The notes beneath the pieces were generated by a model. It searched no databases. It saw nothing but the letters and a program-made list of their open reading frames with translations, and was not told the DNA's origin. From the NCBI GenBank assembly GCA_035632395.1, contig DASQGX010000184.1:1-10736 (forward strand): a stretch of 10,736 nucleotides of DNA. Direction: 5' to 3'. Every line of letters starts with the position of its first letter. Within the stretch, counting starts at the first letter, position 1. The DNA comes from REEB95 sp035632395. GTDB lineage: Bacteria; Pseudomonadota; Alphaproteobacteria; ATCC43930; CGMCC-115725. Both the position numbers and the translations under genes were made by a program. Of this stretch, positions 1-5,622 are shown piece after piece.

Positions 1-520
1 TGACGGCGACATAAGCGCGCTTGTACCCGTGCTGCGCCGCCCATTTGCCCATCGGCAGAGCGACTTGCCACAGCGTGAAGGATGTGCGCGCGAAATACGG
101 TGTCAGGCGCGGCATGGTGACGCCGGCAGCGTTGGTGCTGACGAACGGCACCTTGGCCTCGTTCGCGATCGGGCAGATCGCCAAACCACACGGCGTCCAA
201 ACCACACCGATGAGGAACTGCACCTTGTCGCGCGTCACCAGTTCCTGCGCCAAGCGCTTGGCGACATCGGGAATCGGTCCGGTGTCGTCGCGTTTGATGA
301 GCTCGACCTTCACGCCCGGCGGCAGATCTTTCTCGTGGGTCTTAACATAGAGACTCAGGCCGTGATCGATCTCCTCGCCCAGCGTCGCCATCGGTCCCGA
401 ATAGGTCGAGATTACGCCGATCTTGATAGTCTCGGCCGAAGCCGGCGAATTGCCGGCGAGCAACACGGCGGCAACGCCCGCCGCTGCCGCAATTTTCAAC
501 AAGCTCGAACGCTGAGTCAT
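1..520 (-). CDS. ABC transporter substrate-binding protein, LivK/branched-chain amino acid type (C-terminus outside window)
   Basis: Only the first 173 codons lie in the window; the gene runs off the left edge. The start is the ATG at 520-518, preceded by a good GGGGAGAGG Shine-Dalgarno. Residues 1-29 form a signal peptide (MTQRSSLLKIAAAAGVAAVL..., cleavage near SASA-E). The mature part starts ETIKIGVISTYSGPMATLGE and continues with VKVELIKRDDTG, VQFLIGVVWTPCGLAICPIANEAKVPFVSTNAA and FARTSFTLWQVALPMGKWAAQHGYKRAYV. This is the first lobe of the type I periplasmic-binding fold seen in Leu/Ile/Val-type receptors (Peripla_BP_6 family). Proteins of this family capture amino acids, amides or aromatic acids in the periplasm for an ABC importer; the ligand cannot be read from this fragment. 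It is transcribed divergently from the riboswitch-aceB unit. Family assignment is firm, substrate unknown. Confidence 0.9.
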   Translation of the reverse strand, partial: MTQRSSLLKIAAAAGVAAVLLAGNSPASAETIKIGVISTYSGPMATLGEEIDHGLSLYVKTHEKDLPPGVKVELIKRDDTGPIPDVAKRLAQELVTRDKVQFLIGVVWTPCGLAICPIANEAKVPFVSTNAAGVTMPRLTPYFARTSFTLWQVALPMGKWAAQHGYKRAYVAV

Positions 521-550
521 CGCCTCTCCCCACGCTTTGCTTCGTTGATT

Positions 551-617
551 GCCGCGACCGAACGGCCGCCGCCCGAGTCGATTGGCGTCGACTTTAACGT
601 GCGCCCTGGGTCGCGGC
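551..617. repeat. Nested, nearly concentric inverted repeats in the divergent intergenic region
   Basis: An outer 9-bp inverted repeat (GCCGCGACC at 551-559, GGTCGCGGC at 609-617) encloses an inner 6-bp one (AGTCGA at 576-581, TCGACT at 588-593). The two axes of symmetry differ by only half a base pair (584 and 584.5). It lies between the divergent binding-protein gene and the glycine riboswitch. It could be an operator for a dimeric regulator or a cruciform/hairpin-forming element. No run of T follows on either strand, so a terminator is unlikely. Function is inferred only from symmetry and location. Confidence 0.4.
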
Positions 618-675
618 AACCAGCCGGGGTCCTAGTGTCGGACGGCCAATTCTGCTAGATTTGCAACGCTTGGTG

Positions 676-869
676 CCCTGCCAGGAGAGATCGGGTTGTG
701 ACCCGGCGCCGAAGGAGCAACCGCCCCGGAAACTCTCAGGCAAAAGGACTGGCAGGGAACGGCACTCTGGAAAGCAGACGCGACGTTGGACAGCGGCGCG
801 CCTCACCGAAGGGGTAAGCGGCGCAGATAATCGGGCGCGCCGACCAATCTTTCAGGTCATCCGACAGAG
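676..869 (+). promoter_or_regulatory. Tandem glycine riboswitch (two aptamers) controlling aceB
   Basis: Two consecutive glycine (gcvT-type) aptamers are visible. Aptamer 1 has a perfect 9-bp P1 (CCCTGCCAG 676-684 with CTGGCAGGG 749-757), P2 GAGAG 685-689 with CTCTC 733-737, a hairpin CGGGT/ACCCG (692-705), and the conserved core CGAAGGAGCAA plus AACTCTCAGGCAAAAGGACT (731-750). A 7-nt linker, AACGGCA (758-764), joins aptamer 2: P1 CTCTG 765-769 with CAGAG 865-869, P2 GAAAG 770-774 with CTTTC 849-853 (a compensated variant of the GAGAG/CTCTC stem), GGCGCGCC arms at 795-802 and 834-841, and the core ACCGAAGGGGTAAGC (805-819) and AATCTTTCAGGT (846-857). Known glycine riboswitches are usually activating and sense cellular glycine. 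The gene controlled here is malate synthase, not the glycine cleavage system. Confidence 0.95.
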
Positions 870-918
870 GGGGCTTCCGTGGCCGTGGCGGCCGACGGAA
901 CACCTTTTGATGCGGAGC
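870..918 (+). promoter_or_regulatory. Riboswitch expression platform with alternative hairpins over the aceB ribosome binding site
   Basis: Immediately after P1 of aptamer 2 there is a strong hairpin: TTCCGT 875-880 with ACGGAA 895-900, and GGCC 881-884 with GGCC 890-893, with loop GTGGC and one bulged G at 894. A short TTTT follows at 905-908. Its left arm can instead pair with the ribosome binding site: GCT(T)CCG 873-879 is complementary to CGGAGC 913-918 with one bulged T, which covers the GGAG (914-917) that serves the ATG at 923. The two folds exclude each other. This suggests control at translation initiation, or possibly termination if the TTTT is effective. The coupling to glycine binding is inference. 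Confidence 0.55.
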
Positions 919-922
919 GACC

Positions 923-2548
923 ATGGACAATCGAGTCATTGTTGCCGGAACGCCGCCCCGCGGAATCGAGATTCGCGCGCCGTTCCATCCCGGCAGTGAA
1001 AAAATCCTGACGAAAGAGGCGATCGAGTTCATCGCCTCCCTCGAGCGCCGCTTTGGCGCCGAGCGCCGACGGCTGCTCGAGCTGCGCGCGGCGACGCAGG
1101 CGAAACTCGACGCCGGGTGGCGTCCGGATTTTCTGGCCGAGACGCGCTCGATCCGCGACGGAGACTGGACCGTCGCACCGCTGCCTGCGGATCTGCTCGA
1201 CCGCCGCGTCGAAATCACCGGTCCGACCGACCGCAAGATGGTGATCAATGCGCTTAACTCTGGCGCCAACGTATTCATGGCCGATTTCGAGGACGCCAGC
1301 ACGCCGAACTGGAGCAATCTGATCGAGGGACAGATCAACCTCATCGACGCCGTCCGCCGCACCATCACCTATGACGATGCGCAGTCGAAAAAGCATTACG
1401 CACTCAATCCGAAAACGGCGGTGCTGATCGTCCGACCGCGCGGCTGGCATCTGCCGGAAGGACACGCGCTGCTCGACGGCGCGCCGATTACCGGCGCGCT
1501 TTTCGATTTCGGCCTCTATTTCTTCCATAACGCCAAGGAACTGGTGAAGCGCGGCACCGGCCCTTATTTCTACCTGCCCAAGCTCGAAAGCCGGTTCGAA
1601 GCCAAGCTATGGAACGACGTATTCATCTATAGCGAAGAGGCGCTGGGCATTCCGAAAAGTACAATCAAGGCGACCGTGCTGATCGAGACGATCATGGCGG
1701 CGTTCGAGATGGACGAGATTCTCTACGAGTTGCGCGACCATTCATCGGGCCTCAATTGCGGCCGTTGGGACTATATCTACAGCTTCATCAAGAAATTCGC
1801 CGAGGATCCCCAAGCGGTCATGCCCGACCGCGCGCAGGTGACCATGGCAACGCATTTCCTGCGGTCATACAGCCAGCTGCTTATCCAGACCTGCCATCGC
1901 CGCAACGTCCATGCGATGGGCGGCATGGCGGCACAGATTCCGATCCGCAACGATGCGGCAGCGAACGCGGCCGCCATGGACAAGGTGCGCGCCGACAAGC
2001 TGCGCGAGGCCACCGACGGCCATGACGGCACTTGGGTAGCGCATCCCGGCCTTGTGGGTATCGCCAAGGAAATTTTTGACCAGCAAATGCCGCAGCCCAA
2101 CCAGATCGCACGCAAGCGCCAGGATGTCCATGTCACGGCATCGGATCTGTTGGCAGTGCCGCACGGCACGATCACCGAAGCAGGCCTGCGCCAGGACCTC
2201 AATGTCGGCATCAGCTATCTCGAAGCTTGGCTGCGCGGTAGCGGCTGCGTGCCGCTCTATCACCTGATGGAGGACTCAGCCACCGCCGAGATCAGCCGCG
2301 CCCAAATCTGGCAGTGGATTCGGCACAAGGCCAAGCTGACGGACGGGCGCACAGTTGACAAGGCATTGTGCCGCCGGCTGCTCGACGAAGAGCTGGCGAA
2401 ACTCAAGACGATGGTTGGCGACATAGCCTATAACGGCGGCCGCTATCAGGATGCGGCGCGGATTTTTACTGCGCTGATCGAAGCACCCCGTTTCCCAGAG
2501 TGGCTTACCATTCCGGCGTACGACCAGATTCTCCGCGACGGCGATTGA
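923..2548 (+). CDS. aceB: Malate synthase A
   Basis: Condenses glyoxylate with acetyl-CoA and water to malate and CoA. It is the second enzyme of the glyoxylate shunt and the route by which glyoxylate from glycine or glycolate enters central metabolism; cytoplasmic. The 541-residue length fits isoform A (E. coli AceB is about 530), not the roughly 720-residue isoform G. Family landmarks: TGPTDRKMVINALNSGANVF with MADFEDAS at residues 99-126; IVRPRGWHLPEGHALLDG (169-186) with the catalytic Arg171; GPYFYLPKLESRFEAKLW (213-230); LIETIMAAFEMDEI with Glu255 and NCGRWDY with Asp283, the expected Mg-binding acids; GSGCVPLYHLMEDSATAEIS (439-458) with the expected catalytic base Asp451. GGAG at 914-917 supports the ATG at 923. 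It lies directly behind the glycine riboswitch. No isocitrate lyase is seen nearby, so anaplerosis from glycine-derived glyoxylate is a reasonable reading. Confidence 0.97.
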   Translation: MDNRVIVAGTPPRGIEIRAPFHPGSEKILTKEAIEFIASLERRFGAERRRLLELRAATQAKLDAGWRPDFLAETRSIRDGDWTVAPLPADLLDRRVEITGPTDRKMVINALNSGANVFMADFEDASTPNWSNLIEGQINLIDAVRRTITYDDAQSKKHYALNPKTAVLIVRPRGWHLPEGHALLDGAPITGALFDFGLYFFHNAKELVKRGTGPYFYLPKLESRFEAKLWNDVFIYSEEALGIPKSTIKATVLIETIMAAFEMDEILYELRDHSSGLNCGRWDYIYSFIKKFAEDPQAVMPDRAQVTMATHFLRSYSQLLIQTCHRRNVHAMGGMAAQIPIRNDAAANAAAMDKVRADKLREATDGHDGTWVAHPGLVGIAKEIFDQQMPQPNQIARKRQDVHVTASDLLAVPHGTITEAGLRQDLNVGISYLEAWLRGSGCVPLYHLMEDSATAEISRAQIWQWIRHKAKLTDGRTVDKALCRRLLDEELAKLKTMVGDIAYNGGRYQDAARIFTALIEAPRFPEWLTIPAYDQILRDGD

Positions 2549-2567
2549 GGCCCTTTAACGGCCACGG

Positions 2568-4148
2568 TTACCACACCCGCACGTCAGCCAGTGCAAAGCT
2601 GCCATCGCCGCGTGGCATTACCTCGACAGCGCCGTGCACAGCCCACACCAAATCGGCTTGGTGTAACGGGATGTACGCCTGGTCGTCCTTGACCATGGCG
2701 AGCGCAGCGCGCAGCAGAGCCGCACGCTCTTTGCCTACGCGTTCGTATCGCGCCCGGACGACGAGCGCGTCGAGCGCACGGTTCGAATAGCCGCCGACAT
2801 TGAAGGCGCCCGTGTGCAGGACGTCGTTGTGTGTTACTGCGAGGTTCACCAGCGCGTCGATGGCGTCGTCGTTCGCCGGACGCCAGCCCATCAGGTAAAA
2901 ATCCGAACCACGCGCCGGGTCGAGCAGCTTGGGGAAATACTGGCTCCGTGGCTGCGCCAGCAATGTGACGCTGATGCCGATCTTGGCGAGGTCGGCGACA
3001 ACAGCCTGACAGATTGCCGTATCATTGAGATAGCGATCGTTCGGGCAATCCATGGTCAGCGCGAAACCATTTGCATAGCCGGCCGCCGTCAACAATTGGC
3101 GTGCGACAACCGGATCATAAGCCGGCCGTCGGTTCAGCGCGGGATCGAAGCCGCGCACGCCGGGACCGACGATCAGCCCAGCCGGCGTCGCCAAACCGCG
3201 CATAACGGTCGTGATGATCGCATTTTCGTCGATCGCATGAGCGAAAGCAGTCCGCACGCGGCGATCGGCGAGCGGATTGATTCGTGCGGGCTGACCAACT
3301 TTTTTCACCACGCGGATGTGCCGAAAGCCAAGGAAGATCGTGCGCGTGCTCGTGACGCGCACAACGCGCACACCCGACATCTGCGCCAGTGCAGCGGTAT
3401 CTTCCGGCGGAACATTGGCAATCATGTTGATCGAACCGGCGGCGAGCGCGGCAAGCCGTGCTGCGTCTCCGGCGATTGGATGAAATATTGCGCGATCAAC
3501 GTTGCCGGTCCGCTTGCCCCACCAATTCGGGTTGGCGACCAAAACCGTCTGCTCGCCCGGGGTCCGCGATTCGATGATGAAGGGGCCAGTGCCGTCGGCA
3601 TGGTCGGCCGTATAGTCGCCAGCAGCGATCGGGTCTGTCACCGCGGTCGCATCATGCGCCTGGCACCAAGCGGCGCTCATCATGTCCCACGGCACGATCT
3701 CTTCGGGCAGCGTCGGATCGGGCATCACAGTAATGATGTCGACTGTCTGTGCATCTACGGCGCGCACGTCGTGAATTGCGGACAATGCCAAAGCGATCTT
3801 CGAACCGGCACCGACCGCACGCCGGTACGAGAACACGACGTCGGCCGCGGAAAACGACTCTCCGCCCTGGAATCGGGCGCCTCGGCGCAACTCGAAACGC
3901 CAGACCAGCGGCGCCACCTGATGCCAACTGGTCGCCAAGACGGGTTCGAGCGTCAGGTCGCGGCCGCGGCTAACCAGCGGCTCGTAGACATTGCCGAGCA
4001 GGGACAGCTGCAGCGTCTCGTTGCGCGCATAAGGATCGAGCGATGCCACCTCGGCATCCTGCGACCAGCGAAAGGTCGTGGCCGTTGCCGGGACGGCAAA
4101 CGCCGTCAGCAGCGCAGCCAAGCATAAGGCAGTCAGCCACCGCGTCAT
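2568..4148 (-). CDS. ABC transporter substrate-binding protein, family 5 (peptide/opine/nickel type), orphan
   Basis: Periplasmic receptor of the SBP_bac_5 (DppA/OppA-like) family, 526 residues from the ATG at 4148, within the usual 500-550 range. This start gives a clean signal peptide (MTRWLTALCLAALLTAFAVP, cleavage near ATA-TTF). A longer reading from the GTG at 4202 adds 18 basic residues ahead of it and looks less likely; neither start has a convincing Shine-Dalgarno. Seen in order: LDPYARNETLQLSLLGNVYEPLV (residues 37-59), the family signature WRFELRRGARFQGGESFSAA then DVVFSYRRA (83-111), then DGTGPFIIES, PNWWGK, RRVRTAFAHAIDENAII, AAGYANGFALTM, DLAKIGISVTL and a terminal DDQAYIPLHQADLVWAV segment. 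The protein is complete, but no permease or ATPase gene adjoins it. It therefore either serves a transporter encoded elsewhere or lies at the end of a split locus. It converges on aceB with a 19-nt gap. Ligand is not predictable. Confidence 0.93.
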   Translation of the reverse strand: MTRWLTALCLAALLTAFAVPATATTFRWSQDAEVASLDPYARNETLQLSLLGNVYEPLVSRGRDLTLEPVLATSWHQVAPLVWRFELRRGARFQGGESFSAADVVFSYRRAVGAGSKIALALSAIHDVRAVDAQTVDIITVMPDPTLPEEIVPWDMMSAAWCQAHDATAVTDPIAAGDYTADHADGTGPFIIESRTPGEQTVLVANPNWWGKRTGNVDRAIFHPIAGDAARLAALAAGSINMIANVPPEDTAALAQMSGVRVVRVTSTRTIFLGFRHIRVVKKVGQPARINPLADRRVRTAFAHAIDENAIITTVMRGLATPAGLIVGPGVRGFDPALNRRPAYDPVVARQLLTAAGYANGFALTMDCPNDRYLNDTAICQAVVADLAKIGISVTLLAQPRSQYFPKLLDPARGSDFYLMGWRPANDDAIDALVNLAVTHNDVLHTGAFNVGGYSNRALDALVVRARYERVGKERAALLRAALAMVKDDQAYIPLHQADLVWAVHGAVEVMPRGDGSFALADVRVW

Positions 4149-4252
4149 GTGCGATGGGTTACGGAAGCGACGGTGCGCCTTCAAGCAGATTCGTTTGACC
4201 ACCCATCGGCGGCGGCGTTAGCTGCGCGGCGGCACCAAGACGGGAGAGGCCG

Positions 4253-4657
4253 ATGGCCGCGATTTATGTGGCGCGCAGCGTCAAGCTCAGCAAATGGGCG
4301 TCGGATGTCGGACTGAGCAAGCACATCTACAAATTCGGCTGCTCCGATGACGACGTGAAAGCCTTGGTTGCGCAGGGTTGGGCCGGCGAGGATGATTGGC
4401 AGCTCGTAAGATCGGTCGCTGTGGAGAGCGGTGACGAGGCGCAACTCATCGAACGCGTCGCCCGCCGCGAAAAGCCGATCGATCCGCGCTATTACCCCCG
4501 CATCCGCGACACCGCCGGCTTGTTCAAAATCGACCCCGCGCATGTCGAAAATCACATCTTGGTCGCGCGTGCGCTCGCTGGCGAAGCCGAACGCGTCGCG
4601 CTCAAACTCAAACCCGCCGATTTCGCCGCCTATCTCATCGATATCGCGCACCGCTGA
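4253..4657 (+). CDS. Hypothetical protein, 134 residues
   Basis: I do not recognise a firm family. The start at 4253 is well supported by GGGAGAGG about 4 nt upstream. The protein is soluble, with no signal peptide or membrane segment. The N-terminal part (MAAIYVARSVKLSKWASDVG, then HIYKFGCSDDDVKALV) ends in a Trp-containing strand (WAGEDDWQLVRSVAV), and the rest is helical and charged (DEAQLIERVARREKPIDPRYYPRIRDTAG...). The spacing of IYVA and YKFGCSDD faintly recalls the two-strand core of GIY-YIG/T5orf172-type domains, but the expected catalytic Arg and Glu are not obvious. I would not call it a nuclease. It is divergent from the solute-binding protein and followed by an AT-rich control region. 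It could be a conserved small lineage protein. Confidence 0.75.
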   Translation: MAAIYVARSVKLSKWASDVGLSKHIYKFGCSDDDVKALVAQGWAGEDDWQLVRSVAVESGDEAQLIERVARREKPIDPRYYPRIRDTAGLFKIDPAHVENHILVARALAGEAERVALKLKPADFAAYLIDIAHR

Positions 4658-4669
4658 GTACTTTCAAAT

Positions 4670-4700
4670 ATTAACCAAGATTACTTTTAACGATTATTAA
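4670..4700. promoter_or_regulatory. AT-rich TTAA cluster with an ATTAACCA element
   Basis: In a stretch far richer in A+T than its surroundings, ATTAACCA (4670-4677) is the inverted copy of the TGGTTAAT core repeated at 4757-4787. It is followed by TTAA (4687-4690) and TTAA (4697-4700), separated by six bases. The canonical CtrA full site is TTAA-N7-TTAA, so this pair is one base short. It may be a degenerate or accessory site upstream of the PEP-CTERM-like gene. It could equally be the 3' trailer of the 4253-4657 gene. Confidence 0.3.
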
Positions 4701-4756
4701 GTCAGGTCTTCGCGAATTCTATTTCTCTATTTGCATTCCTTCGGAGCCGGTGATAT

Positions 4757-4787
4757 ATGGTTAATCCGAAATCGAACATGGTTAATC
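4757..4787 (+). promoter_or_regulatory. Two ATGGTTAATC direct repeats, 21-bp period (CtrA half-site-like) before the PEP-CTERM-like gene
   Basis: ATGGTTAATC occurs at 4757-4766 and again at 4778-4787, exactly 21 bp (two helical turns) apart, so a protein bound to both would sit on one face of the DNA. ATGGTTAA is the reverse complement of TTAACCAT, the established 8-base half-site of the alphaproteobacterial response regulator CtrA. The repeats end 34 bp before the start at 4822. A weak promoter candidate (TTGCAT 4731-4736, 17-bp spacer, TATATG 4754-4759) overlaps the first repeat. Bound protein could then either repress or act near the start site. The repeats are seen directly; the regulator is inferred. 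Confidence 0.5.
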
Positions 4788-4821
4788 GAGCAGAATGCTC
4801 TTCGGTCCGAAGGAGGCATTT

Positions 4822-5511
4822 ATGCTCGCTTTTTCCCGCCGCTCGGCGCTGGCGCTGATCGCCTGTGCCGCGCTGCTTCCAGCACTGGGGCTTCTAAGCG
4901 CGCGGCCCGCCGCGGCGGATATCTGCTCCGGTGGCGGCGTCGGCGGCTGCAGCGAGATCATTACCATCGATCAGTCCGGCAGCGGCTTCAGCTTCCAGTT
5001 CACGCCGCAATCGAACCCGGCGTTCAACTCGAACGGCTACATGATCGGGATCGTCAACAATACCGGCACGGCAATCCAGGACGTACAGCTCAACGGGAAT
5101 CTGATCTTCAACGTCGTCGGTAGCGAAACCCTGCTTGCCGCGAACAACCCGAATTGGGCAACCATCATCGGCAACACCGCGCTCGCGCCGCTCAACAACG
5201 TCAATTACACGATTTACGGCGAGGAAGGCCTGCTCAGTAATGGCAACCTGCTCTATTTCATCCCCAACGGGCTGAGCCAGGTCGACGTCGTCTTCGACGG
5301 CAGTTTACCGAATCTGGACACCGCCTATTTCGCGCTGACCAACCTGCCGAACGCCAATAACGCCTGCGTCACCAACAGCACCGGGGGATGCATCGCCGTG
5401 AACGAGCCTGCGTCGCTGTTCCTGTTCGGCAGCGGTCTGCTCGCCATCGTCGCCATGCGCCGGCGCTGGCTGGCGCCGCGGTCGCGCGGCCGCTGGATCC
5501 GGTGGGATTGA
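4822..5511 (+). CDS. Secreted PEP-CTERM-like (exosortase-sorted) surface protein
   Basis: 229 residues from the ATG at 4822, chosen over the in-frame ATG at 4795 because AGGAGG (4811-4816) sits 5 nt before it and the signal peptide then begins properly (MLAFSRRSALALIACAALLPALG..., cleavage after ARPAAA). The mature domain is Asn/Gly/Ser-rich and beta-like. It carries two Cys-x7-Cys loops, C35-C43 near the N-terminus and C182-C190 just before the tail. Residues 194-215 read NEPASLFLFGSGLLAIVAMRRR: a sorting motif, a hydrophobic span and an Arg cluster, the tripartite PEP-CTERM layout handled by exosortases. Two features are odd: the motif is NEP rather than PEP, and 14 further residues rich in Arg and Trp follow the Arg cluster. 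Such proteins are cleaved and released or attached at the cell surface, often with exopolysaccharide production. No exosortase is in the window. The function of the ectodomain is unknown. Confidence 0.85.
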   Translation: MLAFSRRSALALIACAALLPALGLLSARPAAADICSGGGVGGCSEIITIDQSGSGFSFQFTPQSNPAFNSNGYMIGIVNNTGTAIQDVQLNGNLIFNVVGSETLLAANNPNWATIIGNTALAPLNNVNYTIYGEEGLLSNGNLLYFIPNGLSQVDVVFDGSLPNLDTAYFALTNLPNANNACVTNSTGGCIAVNEPASLFLFGSGLLAIVAMRRRWLAPRSRGRWIRWD

Positions 5512-5557
5512 AGAATCACATCAGGCTGTATCGGTTTGCCGCCAAATCTTTTTGAGT

Positions 5558-5582
5558 GTTCGCAAGCGACATGCGAGCTTTT
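5558..5582 (+). terminator. Candidate intrinsic terminator after the PEP-CTERM-like gene
   Basis: GTTCGCA (5558-5564) pairs with TGCGAGC (5572-5578), seven pairs including one G-T, with a 7-nt loop AGCGACA, and is followed directly by TTTT (5579-5582). It lies 47 nt after the stop codon of the PEP-CTERM-like gene and just before a new regulatory element. This supports separate transcription of the adhesin gene. The T run is short, so efficiency may be modest. Confidence 0.45.
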
Positions 5583-5591
5583 GCTGGGATT

Positions 5592-5599
5592 TTAACCAT
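5592..5599 (-). promoter_or_regulatory. TTAACCAT element (CtrA half-site-like) before the adhesin gene
   Basis: TTAACCAT at 5592-5599 is the exact reverse complement of the ATGGTTAA in both repeats before the PEP-CTERM-like gene. It stands 23 bp before the GTG start at 5623. Sharing it suggests common control of the two surface-protein genes. A single 8-base half-site is weak evidence on its own. Confidence 0.4.
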
Positions 5600-5622
5600 G
5601 ATCATCTTGCCGGAGGCCCGCC

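Noticed and set aside
795..841. Pair of GGCGCGCC palindromes as a regulatory repeat
   Set aside because: They pair with each other inside aptamer 2 of the glycine riboswitch and are explained by that structure.
2814..4127. 437-codon plus-strand ORF
   Set aside because: It is antisense to the well-supported solute-binding protein, has no recognisable domains and an Arg/His-rich shadow composition.
5521..5545. Sigma-54-like promoter before the adhesin
   Set aside because: GG and GC are 12 rather than 10 bases apart and the flanking bases do not match.
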